Positions 10,825-23,700 of a stretch of DNA of 40,323 bases are shown here, piece after piece. This stretch comes from Chromera velia (lineage: Eukaryota; Sar; Chromeraceae). Each line of letters starts with the position of its first letter. Position 1 is the stretch's first letter. Below the pieces are notes generated by a model that was given only the letters and a program-made list of their open reading frames with translations, did no database searches and was not told the DNA's origin. The stretch covers positions 1-40,323 of the forward strand of contig JAHBMJ010000801.1 in the NCBI GenBank assembly GCA_018398765.1. The letters run 5' to 3'. The translations under genes and the position numbers were made by a program.

Positions 10825-13800
10825 TTAGTTCCAAGGCAGTAAACGAGAGCCCACTGTTTCAAAACCTCTCTCCGGAACAGACAGCGGACGAGGAACCTGG
10901 GCTGCCGGTACCGCAGACATCCTCACAGACGAGCCCTGCCAAAAAGGCCCCTGGCGGCCTTCAGTGTCTCCAATCCGGTGATGCGCCTGAATCTGGGCTT
11001 GGTGGCTATTGCTGTGATTGAAAATTGGAGCAGCTGCATACTGCTGCACGGATGAGAGAGACAGAGAATGCGCAAGGCCAGAGCCCAACCCATGCTTCTG
11101 TTCAGAGAGACAGGGTGACCTCTCCAGACTTATTACAGGGACAGTGCTCTGACTGGGAGAGGGGCGTGCGTTGAAGGAGAGGGTTGCAGATGGTTGACTT
11201 TTGTCTGCACACACCTGCTTTCTGGGACCACACTCGTGTGGGTCTTCACGTGCAGCCCCGGAGAGAGAGGCGAAGGGCATGCCGGGGCCCTGACTGAGCA
11301 GCTTCCCGTCGATCAAGCCGCCTTTCAGAAGATCAGGCACGGATGCCTGTTTTCTTGACACCTCGTTCCATGAGGGTTGAAGAAGATCTTCATTGCTTAC
11401 CTTCGCACCCACGTCTCGCCCTGACATCCAAGACATAGACGTGACGGTCGGACGGAAGGCATCGAAGGCAGAGAGATCGTCCAGTGGTCCTCGCTGTGGG
11501 AAGAAGGCGGAACCGTCAGGGGAGGGAGAGGGGAAGTTGGGGGTGGGCGGGAGGGTGGGTTTGATTCGGTCATTGAGTCCGTTAGAGGGAGAGGCGGGGG
11601 GGAAAGAAGAGGGTGCAAAAGACGGCATCATAAGATTGACTGGTTGGCTAGAAGAGGCTGAGACATGCATTGATTTCTCTGGTGTTGTCACCGGCGGCAT
11701 GAAGAAACTCGCTTTCTCCCTTTCGTTTGCTTTCCCGCCCTCTGCAGGGTAGAGGGAGAGCGAGGAGGCGAAAGAGGAGTCCGCAAATGTGCAAGAGAGG
11801 GAAGGTGGAAGGCCATGGGCCTGTCTCTCTTCCTCCTTCTGTCCTTCCGTCTCTTTATGAGTTTGTACCTTTGTCGTTAGAAGAGAGGAGAAGGAATTCT
11901 CCCCTGTGAGACACAAAGACGACAACGAAATCCTCGAGTTCGAATTGGTTTCCGGAATTTCAAATCCCACAGGGACCAACAGACGACTTTGTGCTTGTGT
12001 CTGTTTTCCTTTTTCCTTCTCTCTTCTCCTCTCTGCGAGAAATCGTCCTCCTCTCTTTCCCTTTGCCTGTCTCCCCTCTGTCTCCTGCTCGATGTTGTTA
12101 TTGACTTGGACAGACCCTTTCTCTTTCTCTTTCTCTCGGGGCCCTCCAGTGCTGCCGACAGCATTTCTGCCTTTCGGGGCCCCTCTGGGCCTTCTCTCTC
12201 GACCAAGCGCACCCCCCCGTCCGTTCAAATCTGTCTGCATGGGATGCTGTTGTTGCTGCTGGTTCTTCCTTGGTGCTGCAAGCTGAGCCGTCTTTTCCCC
12301 CTCTTTCCTTCCCTCCGACCGGACCAAAATACCCTCCTTCCCCTTTTCCCCCGTCACCAAGCCAGAAGGACGCACATCGCCTCGAAGGTGGAACGAGGAA
12401 GATATTTGTGAACGGTTTCTTTGCCCGTCTTTCCCTTTTTCTGATCGAATCTCGGTTTGAGCTTGGCGCCCTTTGCCGAGACCTTCCTGCTTCTTTTGTT
12501 TTTCTGCGGGGACTTTCTGAGTCCTCCATTGAACTGCCAAAGGCATAGAGCAAGGGGGACCTGTCGCACCCACCCTTTCTATTTTCTTTTCGTGTGTTTC
12601 AAGAGGCCCCTCTTCCTCAATACAGAGGTCCTCGGGAATTGGAGAAAGGGCGGGGGAGGACAGGGACTCAACTCCCGGAAACAGGGGAGAATTCAGGGGT
12701 GAACCTCCCAAATTGCGCAATGCCCCCAGGGGTGATCCTGGCTCAAACTCCTCCTGCACTCTCAGCCTTCTCTGCAGAGGTTCACTGCCGCTGAGCAGTT
12801 TCAGCAACCGTTCGTGTTGCCTGAGAGGGGGCGACAGAATAGAAAGGGGGGGCTCGGGGCTCCGGGGCTGGCCCCCGCTTTGCCCTTTCTGTGCTTCCAT
12901 CTTGTTTTCTTTGTTTCCTGAGACTGCAATCGGATAAGCGAGAGCGTCGAGATGTTGGAAAGGGGTAGAAGGGGCAAGTGATTGTCTTCGGCTGAAGGCT
13001 GGATGGGATGGAGAGAGAGGGGGGTCGGGCTTTGAGGGAGAGAGGCTTTTGCGCTTCACGTTCTGTGATGAGAATGTTTCGTGCAGCATCGGGACAACAG
13101 GCGAACAGTCTTTTCTGCACACGTCACGAATCTGTCTCTCTAGTTTCTCCGTTTCCGTCTTCTTCTTTTCCTCTTCTCTCGTTTCCTTGACAACACCTCT
13201 ACTATCCGGTCCCGAAACGCCGATTTCTGTACACTGGTCCATGGCGCCATCCCTCACCTCCCTGACGGAATCAGTACAGTCAGAGACCTGCACATCCCCC
13301 CCTTCACAGTCTTTGTCTTCTTTCAGTACGTCCTCTACCCTTCTGCTAAGCACACGGGCACGCAGAGGGTCCGGACAGAGAGAAGGAGGGGGGTTTGGCA
13401 TGCCTGGGCACATCCCTGCTCTCTTTGGTCCCATCCCTCTCTCCTCTCTACTCTTCAAATCAGGGCCTTTGGGAGACTTCGAAGCAGAAAACGAAGAGAC
13501 TTTTGAGGTCAAGAGATTCTTTGCAAAAGGACGGGCAGATGAATCTTCTCTCTCCTTCCCCTGACCACTCAAAAAGAGTTTCTGGGGACTGCGAGAAGGA
13601 GAAGAGCCTCTCGACTTTGCTCTGTTTAACCCCAATAATTCAACAGTCCCTGCAGATGCTTCTGCTGCTGCAGCTTTGGAAAGGGCCTCAAAGGCGTCCG
13701 TTTGTCGGGTGTCCTCTTTCACCTCAGAACAGAACGAGACGGAGAGAGGCAACTTCCGATTTGAGGCATTCCCTCTTTCTTCACTGTCTGTCCCAGAAAC

Positions 13801-15233
13801 AACAGAGAACGGTCTACCTTCCCTCTGTGCAGCCCTCGACAGTGGAGACGAGGAAGGGGGCTGCTGTCTTGCTGAAAAGGAGCTTGCCCTTCTTTGGTCT
13901 GAAGTGCGGCATACTCTTCTGTCAGACAGGTCTGCTGACAGCATCGCAGAGCCTCCGGGCCCAACGCTAGCCAAGGAGGGCACGCCGGGGCCCATACTTT
14001 CATTTCGGGGCCCGACAGTCTGATCCCTGCCTCCTTCTTTTTTGAATTTCAGAAACGCAGGAGGGGAGAGGGACAAACCTGCCGTCTGTCCTCGGTCCCT
14101 TTCTCTGTCGAGTCGAGACAGAGAGAGAGGGGAGGCAAGCTTAGCACCCAGATCACCAGTTGTCTCGCCAACACATGTCCCTCTGACACCTCTCAAGAGG
14201 GCTTCTCGGAATGAAAGAGGGGACTGCCCAGGCTGCTTGCATCCCTTTCTCTTCTGGTCTGCAGGCCGCTGACCGCCTGTAAGCGAATTGGAAAAGAACC
14301 GAGAAGAACCGAAGAGAACACCTGCCCTGTTTTGGAGAACAGGGGAGATGGAGATCGGGGGAGGGGGGGGGGAGAGATCTGACGGTGGGTTGGGGCGCAG
14401 GAGGAGGGGGTTCAGTGATGACCTAGAAGGGAGCGTCGTGGGCTTTCCCTTTCCTCTTTTCAGCCCAACAAAGGGAGATGGAGACGGACAGGGATCTTTC
14501 AGAGATTCCTCAGCCGGGAGGTCCGATTTTCCTTTGCTGTTAAGGATGGAGGGCGTGGGTGATCTCAGGGGAGGTGAGAAGGAAGAGGGAAGGGGGAGGT
14601 GTCTCGAGGAGGAAAGGACGGAAGAAAAGGGCGGCAGGGGGACAGCGAAGGTGTTGGGCAGTGTTCTGTTTTCCTCTTCTTGCTCTTCCTTGTTCTGGTC
14701 TTCCTTTCGATTCTGTGTACACTTTTCTTTCCGGATGAGGTTCTGCTGCTCTCTCTCTTTTGAGGGTGAACGGATCGGGATATCATTTGGTCTTGACTGT
14801 TTTTCCTCTTTTCGATCAATTAACGCTTTCCTTTGGCCTCTTTGGTGTGCGGGCTGTCTTTTTGAGTTGCGGCACTTCGTGGAGGCTGTGTGAGTCTGGG
14901 TAGAGTCTGCTTCGTTCACAGCGGGACGCACAGACCCAGGACCAGAGGCTTTTGTGCCTTCGCAGTGCTGTTGAAAAAGGGTGTTCTTTCCTTCCCCCCC
15001 TTCTCCCTCTCCGTCCTCCCGAAGTCCGCTTGACGCGGGCAAGCAGCCTGATTCCTCCTCTTGCGTCATTTCCCCACCAGACCTTCCTGCTCTTCCACGC
15101 AGGTCTGTTGAGAGAGAGACGGTCTGCCGCTTCCTGCCTCCTCGGAGCGTCTTCCGGGTTCTGGTACCTGCGCAACAGAGGCGGAAGCACGTGCAGTCTG
15201 TTGCAGACGAAGACGCATTGGCACATAGGACAG

Positions 15234-15265
<32 letters not shown>

Positions 15266-18076
15266 CATAAACCGCGGGAAAAGCAAAGGAATCTCTCAAT
15301 GTTGCAAGAGAATTGTGGGGGAGAAGAACGCACAATCTCCCAAACCACCAGGCATGCGAAGCGCACTGCACTCACAAGACACACACACACACACACGCAC
15401 TCTCTCACTCTCTCTCTCTTTCCCCGTTTCAACTGACCAGATAATCCAACAGAAGACAGATGAACTCCCTCGGGTCTCCTCTCCGTCTCTTTCTCCACAG
15501 CCCCCCGAGAGCCCTTTGTGGGCAGGTAGAGAGACGAAGAAGAACACATCGCACGGTCTTCTGGAGTGCAGCGGAAAGAAACTGAACGAGACCTGTCACC
15601 GCAATGTTCCGCTTCCTCCTCTTCCTCCTCTTCTTCGTTTAGATGCGCAGAGAGACTAAGGAGCCACGCCTGTCTCCTTAGCGTTTCCTCAGAAGAGATC
15701 GAGAGCGCAGCATCTCTCAGCTTTGTCGCACTCTCCATGTCTCTGTGAGACGCTGCAGGAGCGACATCTTCAACAGATTGACTACACCAAGATTTCGCTT
15801 CTATCTCAACACGCTTACTTCCTTCCCCCTCTTCCCCGTACATCGATGAATCCATGTGGGTACCTGAGCATCTCGCCTGTGCCTCCTCCTCTCTTCCTTT
15901 CTCATTCTCCTCTGCCCTTTGGGTGCGGACAGAGGACCCGGATCGCCTCTGGTTTGCTGGTCCCAGAAGGCTGTTCTCTGCACAAGATCGGTTCTCAAGA
16001 GACCTCTCCCTCTTCTGGAGACGATTTGAGGCAGATTGGCGTGGGGAGGCTGAAGTGCGTCTAGGTACAGAGAGGGAAAAGGGTGCCGCCTCCTCAGTCT
16101 GTTGCCACTGACTCCTCTGTTGCTGGAGACGCTGAATGAAGAGGGGCTGGTGAAGCGAAGGACGGGGTGGAGGCTTGTCCTGCATGCAGCGAGAGACAGA
16201 AAGAACTTGCACAAAAAAGAATGTGTGTCTGTTTGTACTTTCTGTTATACTTTGGTATATATGCCCACACGCATGCAATCAGAGAGGGAGAGAGAGAGAG
16301 AGAGAACGCCCACATACCTATTTACACACAAGGGGAAGTGACAAAAGAGAGAATCAGCTTTCAGAGAGACAGAGAGGCTGAAAGATGGACAAACGGAGGG
16401 GATATACAGAAACGTAAGTACATAGACAAACAGACCTTTGTTTTTTTCACCGAGTGATCGACTCTCTTGGGTCTTTGCACGCCCTCTGCTGAGCCCCTCC
16501 CCTCTGCTGCTCTCCCTCCTCCTCTTCCTTTTCCTACTCCTAGATGCTCAAGAGGCGCTTCCCTCCTCCCCTCTCTTGTTTCTTCCTGCCCACACACCCC
16601 GTCCCCCTCTTCTACAGACAGGTCACCTAGACTGCGACCAGATTGAGAAGACAGAACGCCACGAAGCGCCTTCTCCTCCTTCTTGGCCCTCAAGAGCAGC
16701 GAAGAAGTGGACAGGGAGGAGGCGTGACTACCCCTCCCCCCCACTCGTGTCGCCAATACGCTGCCCGGAAGGCGTTTCCTCGTCCCTCCCAACCCCGGAA
16801 TTTGGGAGCGGGGGGGGGCCGAGAAACGGGGGTTTTCGCTTTTCGGGGCCCCCAAGATTGTCCCGCTGTCTGTGCGTCCTAACGGGCCCCTCTCCATCAA
16901 ACTTTGCATGGGTCGTCTGATTGTCTTTGGGATAGAGCATGGAGACTGGTAGGAGGAATGAGAATGGAAGGGTCCTCTCGGGGTTCTCTCTCGAAAGAAC
17001 CTCTCACTCCACCTTTTCCTCTGGCTTTCTTCTATTTCCTTCCTCGTTGAATGACGAAGCCTCAACCACTTGCTACACACCTCCATGTCTTCGTTGGTCA
17101 GTACTGTCAATGGCTCTTCAACCCTCGGCCTGCCCCTTTGCTCCCCGTCCGTTGTACTCACAGCAACCTCCCCCTCTCCGGGCGAAGATGGACTGCTGGT
17201 TTCGGGAACGGGGTCTAGAGGAGAGAAGGGCAGGGGGACAGACCTTCGACAAACTTTGTTTGAAGCGTGGAGATAGACAGAGGAGGAGGAAGAAGAAGAA
17301 AAGGAAAGGGAATTCGAAAAACTTTCTCCTCCTCCTCGAACGTCACTGTCATTCAAAGATCCGTCTCGCCCTCGACGAAACTCCTGTCTGACCACTCTAT
17401 CTGTGTGTGCATGGTCGTTCGATGGAGCAATGTGAAATGTCTCGGCTTCCTCTCCTCCATTCTCCCGTCTCCTATCTGTGACACCCGCAAACTTACTGCT
17501 GCGGGGTGTTCTCTTGTTGTCTACTGAAGCGGGGGGGAGTGAGAGGGAGGGCCAGCTCTCGGAGCACAGGTTCCTCCACCCGCCCCTCCTCCCTGATTCC
17601 CGGGGCTCTCCAAATGCTGTTCTGTCGTGTGGGGATATGCAGGCTGATGAAGTGGGGGTAAGGGAGTAAGAGAGGGTGGAAGGCGACGAGGCAGAGCAAT
17701 CAGGAGGGGGAGGGAAGGGAGACGGCTCGCCTCCTTCCTCTCTGTCTCCTGCTCTCACCATACTCTGAGGCCAGCAGGGGACCTGAAAAGATTCGACCGT
17801 ATCCTTTACCTTCTCTTCCCCTCGATCTTCGTTCTCACCCCTGTAACAAGAGGAAGAGGAGGACGAAGCAGAGAACAACACACTGATATTACTTTCCCCA
17901 CAAGTCGAGGTACCACGAGTGTTGTTTCTCCTCTTTGCTTCTCCATTCTTCCAGAAAGTCCCGCTCTCTCTGCTCGGTGACGGGCCAGAGCACAGAGGGG
18001 CAAGGCCTCTGTCCTCCCTGCTCTCTCGTCCCTTCTCTTTGGAACCCGAAAGAACAGGTGCCGGCACAGAGAACAT
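10825..18076 (-). CDS. Very large disordered protein, family unknown (two exons)
   Basis: Proposed CDS on the minus strand: exon 1 from ATG at 18074-18076 to 16436, exon 2 from 16179 to TAA at 10825. The donor AAG|GTCTGT and acceptor TGCATGCAG are both phase 0 and join the two frames exactly, giving about 2,331 residues. An in-frame TAG nine bases upstream of the ATG supports that start, unless an earlier exon exists. The protein is rich in Ser, Arg, Pro, Glu and Gly, with no transmembrane segment or known domain that I can see, so it is probably disordered. It has many Ser-Pro/Thr-Pro sites (dense around 12650-13000) and a KEN motif near residue 1637 (12904-12912). These are features of cell-cycle substrates, but short motifs in disordered protein are weak evidence. 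A Cys/Val-rich segment at 15168-15437 is out of character and may be an intron. The 7-kb open frame in itself argues for coding. Confidence 0.6.
15168..15437 (-). other. Possible retained intron (exitron) inside exon 2
   Basis: On the minus strand a donor G|GTCAGT at 15437 and an acceptor CTGTTGCGCAG ending at 15168, preceded by a pyrimidine stretch, enclose 270 nt. That is a multiple of three with no stop in frame. Both junctions are phase 1, so the protein reads on with or without splicing. The segment holds two CA/TG microsatellites and encodes a Cys/Val-rich stretch unlike its highly charged neighbours. Whether it is spliced cannot be told from the sequence alone. Confidence 0.5.
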
Positions 18077-20113
18077 GGCAAACTAGATTCCTTGTTCTAT
18101 TGCCGTTGGGTGCTTTGAAGTGTCCCTTTTCTACAGAAGCTCCTCGCTCTTTTGTCTGACACGCTGTCAAAATCGAAAAGGGTCTTTGCCTCCTTTCTGC
18201 ACGGACTCAGAGTACACAAACAAACGGACCCATTGAAGTTGTTCTTCACGACTGGAAGCCAGATCATCAGACTAGCTGTTCGTGTGTTACTTTCACTTCT
18301 CCCTCGTCCCTTGCAACCCAAAAAACATCCAGACACACGGAGAAGAATCACCAAGAAGTCGAGAAAGAAGGGGACAGATCTTTTGAGAGAAAGATAACAG
18401 GACAACGCGACAGAACGAGAACAAATCTACCTACACAACTCAATACTTTACATGCAATTTTCAATGTCACTCACCGGCTCTGGAGGCCCAGCTAGTCTTT
18501 TGACGGATCAGGTGCTCTGAAAGGAGTAAGGACTTATGCTAGGCCTGGATAGCCTTTCCTTTGGCACAGAAGGGCGAAAGTGCGACTGAGCAACACGTTG
18601 AACGGATTTGGCGGTGCCAGTCAAAGGGTCAGTGTCTCTGCATGCAGTCTGTTGCACATCGAAGCTCTTGAATGCTTGATGCTCTCAAGCGCGACTCCAC
18701 CTGCTGCTGCAAGGGATCTGCGACAGTCTGTTCATGCATACACAAAAAGTAACTAAAAGGCTATTTAGACCGTGCAAACTTACACAGGATTCAACTTCAT
18801 GCATTGAACCTCCCTGCCCCTGCTGCATCCCTGCTGCATCCACCATCCCATGCATGCAGCATCCATGCAGTGATCCCGCCATACATACACCGGCTCGCGC
18901 GGCCGCGGCCGCGCGCGCGGGGAATTTACTGCCGCGGTCGCCCCGGCCTGCGCCCCGCAGCATGCCGGAGGCAGGGGTGCATCCTCCTTTTTAAAAGGCC
19001 CCTCTAGGAAACAGAATTGATTTACGGTAACGCTGTTATAGGAAATCACATTAAAAAGATGCTGATGCCCCCTCCAGAGTCCATACGTCTTGAATAGAAA
19101 GAAAACAAACATTGCATGTCATGCCCCGCAGTTGGCCAGAGCGTTGCTAGGGTTTATAAGCGGTACGTTCACGAGCTTTAACTGCCTTAATTCAATTCAA
19201 TTCAATTCATACCCTTCTATAAGAAATTTTATTATAATTTTTGTATGAACCAGTATGGACTTCTTAGAAATCCCCTACGAAATCCCACACTTTTTTAATT
19301 GGAAATTTCTAAATTCAAATCCATATTATGGACCACATACATTTTTTAGACAGTCCTAGAGACAGTCCTAAGTCATTCATAACTTTGTTTACAAAGATCA
19401 TAAAAATTATTTCATAAAGATTATGCTGCAATTTATGTATACAAATTAATGTAAATCATCGTCCGTTCTGACCACCATCTCAACTTTCAACTCGACTCTA
19501 AAGTATATTAAAGTGTTCTATAATTTCTCTTCAGCCGTCTTTACTTCGTATATCATTATAATTACTAGGGAGGTTATCATTATGATTCATTCATCGAATC
19601 ATAAATCTGTTTGACCTATCTATTTTTTATGTCAATTGGATAAAACAAACCGTAAGCAACCGTTTGTACACCTATGTACACCTGTTCATGGAAAAGCATC
19701 ATGCAGGTAGGGTCGTCAGGTATGTTCTTCTTTCTCAATCGATGAACCGAGAATTAATGCATTCATGTTTCAAAGTTGCCCCTTCATCCATGGAGAAATC
19801 TCCTCTGACCAGTCACTGAGGGAAGCGGCTCGCGGAAACCGAAAGAACCAAACGAAGAAAGAAAGAGAGAAATAGCGCGAGAGAGAAAAAGGAGGAAGTA
19901 CTTGTACATGCAGAAAAACGGAAGACAGCGGCCGCTCCATCAATCTACACACCGAACGAAAGAACACATTCACGACACCTGCCCACAAGACGAAGCAAAA
20001 AGTCTGCCAAAAAAACTCATCCACAAGGAGTTCGCCCATACAGCATCAACAAGGAAGCCAGCAGAGCCACGCTGCGAAAGTCTGTGCCCATAGCCGTTGC
20101 TCCATTCTTTCGT
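18077..20113. other. Spacer between the disordered-protein gene and KCR
   Basis: I find no credible gene. The part next to 18077 is the likely 5' leader and promoter of the minus-strand gene. The part next to 20113 is the 3' flank of KCR. In between are TGCATGC words at 18725-18870, a GC-rich palindrome at 18896-18915, a short (AATTC)4-like run at 19188-19209, and a block of strongly AT-rich DNA from about 19210 to 19700. A minus-strand ATG near 18800 followed by GTAAGT could be a small upstream exon of the large gene, but I could not confirm a partner acceptor. Confidence 0.55.
18896..18915. repeat. 20-bp perfect GC palindrome
   Basis: CGCGCGGCCGCGGCCGCGCG is its own reverse complement. It sits in a GC-rich island of about 80 bp within otherwise AT-leaning DNA, beside TGCATGC words, about 0.8 kb upstream of the large minus-strand gene. 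It may be a promoter element or a CpG island. Confidence 0.75.
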
Positions 20114-20693
20114 TCACTCTCCCTTCTTGCTCTTCTCGCCCCCTTCCTGCAGGAACAGAAGTTTAAGAAAACCAATAAAATAAAGAAATGAAATCCGCAT
20201 TTCCCAGACCTCCCCCCCCCCAACAGGCTTACGGTTCAGCTTGCAAATCTGTACAAGCTCATTGTCCTCTTTCCAAGAAATGTTCAAAAGAGTAAAAGGC
20301 AAAAATAAACACAGAAGTAGAAAGCAGAATAATCTCCCAGAGACGTCCCATTCCACCCGTCGACTGTGTGCAACCATATTGTGATTATTCAGAAGTGAAG
20401 ACAGACCGACAGAAAGGGCAGCAAATCGATGTGGAGGGACGCGAAGAAGAGACAGACGGCAGATCCGTAGACACCACAAACGTACCCGCAGGGAGGAAGA
20501 ACGAAGTGAAAAGACTGACAGAAACACTGCACGTTTTTTCTTTTTCACAGAAAGGCAGACTGACCGACTGACAGACAGACCATCTGTTTCTTCGTCTCCC
20601 TCCTTTTCTTTATACACAACAGAAATAAAAGAAAGAAAGAGAAAGAAGGAAAGAAAGACAAAGGCACAAAACGACCAATCGGACAGACAGACG

Positions 20694-20744
<51 letters not shown>

Positions 20745-23700
20745 AAGACACACAGGCAGACATGGATATTGCAACTCACCGCCGCTTCTCTTTCTGCCTT
20801 CTTCAATGCTCTCTTCCGGATATCCAGTGTCTGTCCCAGTCTGATGCTGCACGCGGGGTAACCAAATCATCAACTAAATTCCATCTCACGCTCAATCACT
20901 TCGATCGCCCAAGGCATTTCCGTCTTTACGTTTTCTTGACGAGATCAGATCACAGAGCCAGGGAATAGAGTTCGTCCGAATGTATCGTGCGTCATGCAAA
21001 GAGCTCTCTACCGAAGACTCGTTTCAGGAAGAGAAGGAACAGCGACAGGAGAACGAAGACTTCGGGGAGGCCACAGACAGGAAGGAGGGCGTGTCAGAGT
21101 CAAATCAGCATATGCATTGTTGGGCCCATTGAGCTTATGTGACACAGAGGAAAGTGCCTACAGACTCTGTGCTGAGCGCGCAACGCCAAACCAAAGCATC
21201 TCTAATGCCCCTCAGACAAGGAGACAACTAGCTGAATTCCCAACTCACTAGTGCCAAAGCTTGACGGGCATCAGGGACACCAGCCAGTACTGCAGACACG
21301 ACACGACACAGAGATCGCAGGGCAGACAGCAGAGAAGCATATTGGGTGTGCACATAGATGAAAATGCGAGGACAGGACAGATGACTTTCTGTATGGGTAC
21401 TATCATTACTGTGCGAATGTAGATGGAAAGAAGGGGGCATGAGGAGAGAGAATTTGAAAAGGAATTCAGCACCCTCACAAAATGGGAAGCGAGAAGATAA
21501 TCTGAGAAGAAAGGAAGACAGACGAAGTTTGTTGCATTTTGAAAGGGAACCGAACAGAACAGAAAGAGATCCACACCGACGGCATTCATGCCCACAAACA
21601 ATTGCTCACAGCAAGCACCAAAAACAAAAGAACCTCTCTTGATCTCATGCTAGCAGAGGGTCAAAAAAGCTCGCAAGGAGGCGAGAGGGGAGGACGATCA
21701 GGCTGACTGCGCTGACTGATTCCCTCCCACTGAAAGAAAATCAGGAGAGTACATGTCGGGACGGAATCACAGAGCCAGATTAGGCCTTCCGCAGAGCAGT
21801 CGAAGCGGATTCAAGAAGAAAACCCTGCATGGCACACCCTACCCTCCGTTGCACGCCCAGCCACCCAGCCGCCCACCTGCGCTGTGTGCCAGAAGTAGGG
21901 GGACACAACGGTTGACTGGGTGTCTCCCCTCTCGAGGCAGTCAAGTGCCGCCTTTGCGTATCTGTCCATTCATTTGCACAGGCATGGGAGAAGAAGATTA
22001 TTTGAAGAGATCTAGCAAACAGAAAAAAGGATACACCGTCTGTTGTCAATCATCAGTCCACCAGGAAGTAACACAAAAAACTGGAGCAGCAGTCAAGGAG
22101 GAGGATACAAAGAAAAGAGGGCTGTCCATCAATTTGCTTGGGGCCAAATTGTGACGGCTATTCAAGAATGACCTTTGTCCCTCATTTCGTCTCTCCCTCT
22201 TTCTCTCCCCGTCATTTTTCCTCCTTTCCTCGCTCTTCTTTCACTCTTCCTTCCATTTGTACTTGACTCCATTCTCCAGCCTCCCTTCCTACGGCAGCGC
22301 CTCCAAAAGAGAAAAGGAAAGAACCGTCTGAACCTCGAAGAGCAGAGAAACCTCAAATCGAAAAGAAGGAAGGAAGCTTCGTGCACACGAGATTCGATCA
22401 GAAGTCAAAAGACAGACTCGAAAGGCATGAGTGCGCAGAGAAACGTGTCTCCAATTCTCTAGGCACCCACTTTGATGAACCATTCAAAGGAAACAAATGC
22501 ACCAGCGATGCCTACCCATCCGGATTCACAACCCTCCCCCCCCACCCCCAAACCCGCAAGCCACACAAGCAAACAAAGAAAAGAAAAGGAAAAAGAACTG
22601 ACGTGGCCGGATCAGGGCAGAAGATGCTGGACCTCTTCACCTTGGAGAGTTTTGACGTGACCAACAGAGGCACTTGACATTGGACCTGCAGGCATGCAAA
22701 TGGCACGTTCAACTCATCAATTTTTATACTGAGTGCAATTTTCTCGATGCACAGACCGATGAACTGATCCATACATTTGATTGAGACCTTTGAGAGAGAA
22801 GCGACCATCGACCGACATTAGTCAGCCCACCCCCCCTCCCCCTCCTCCTGACCTTGTCGGCCTCGCAAGGCATAAAATTGTACACACGAAAAACCCCTAC
22901 CCACCCACTGCTTGTCTTACTGACTCGCTCACCAACTCAATTTCATATGACTGACTGACTCACTCACTCACTCACTCACCCATACCCTTGCTGACTGTCT
23001 GACTGAGCAGCTGACGGTCTGGCCGACTATCTGACTCACTCACGGACTGGCTGACTACAACTAGAACTGACCGACCAGCACGTTCTTTCCCCTGCACTCC
23101 TCCGCCAGTGACCTTGAGAACGCCTCAGCCGCCGCCTTGGTGCCGCTGTAAGCGCAGTACAGAGGATCGCTTGGAAGCACAGCGGCGGCGCTAGAGATGG
23201 AAAGAATCGCCCCTTTCTTCCTGTCGCACATTCCCTTGTAGACCAGGTGTGTGGTCCTCAGAACCGACCGAACGTTGAGCTCAATCAGATCGTCGACATA
23301 CTGGGAGTCCAGCTCGTAGTAGAACTTTGCGTGGGGGTACGAGAGTCCTACGTTGTTCACCAAGACACCAACCTACAGAAGCAAGAAAGTGAGTGTGTCT
23401 GTTTCACAACAGAAGAAAACAACGTGATGCAAACGCATGGTCATTTTCTCACGATCTGCCAAGGTTTTCTCCCCCCCCTCTTTCCTCCTTTACCCCACTC
23501 TCCACATTTTCTCCTCACCCTAACGTCATAAACTGCTCCTCCTGTCCTCCTTGTCCAGAGCGATCAGTACCGGTTGAAAAGATGGCTGCCATTAGGGCCG
23601 GCAGGTGGTACACAGGTGGAAGAGAAAGAAGAAAAACTGAACTCGCACAGAAGGAAGGAAAGAGCCCCATACCTCCAGATCCTTCAGTGCCCCCCCAAGT

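Noticed and set aside
16436-16449. Alternative donor TCG|GTGAAA for the large minus-strand gene
   Set aside because: It is also phase 0, but GTGAAA is a poorer donor than AAG|GTCTGT, which shows the GTNN pattern of the other introns in the window.
18097-18405. 102-codon minus-strand open frame upstream of the large gene
   Set aside because: No domain and no in-phase join to the ATG at 18076. It is more likely 5' leader or promoter sequence.
20114-20806. 230-codon minus-strand open frame read as a single membrane protein
   Set aside because: It is KCR exon 7 end plus intron 7 plus exon 8 read through. The middle is CA/GA microsatellite and lacks any domain, while both ends splice in phase to conserved KCR sequence.
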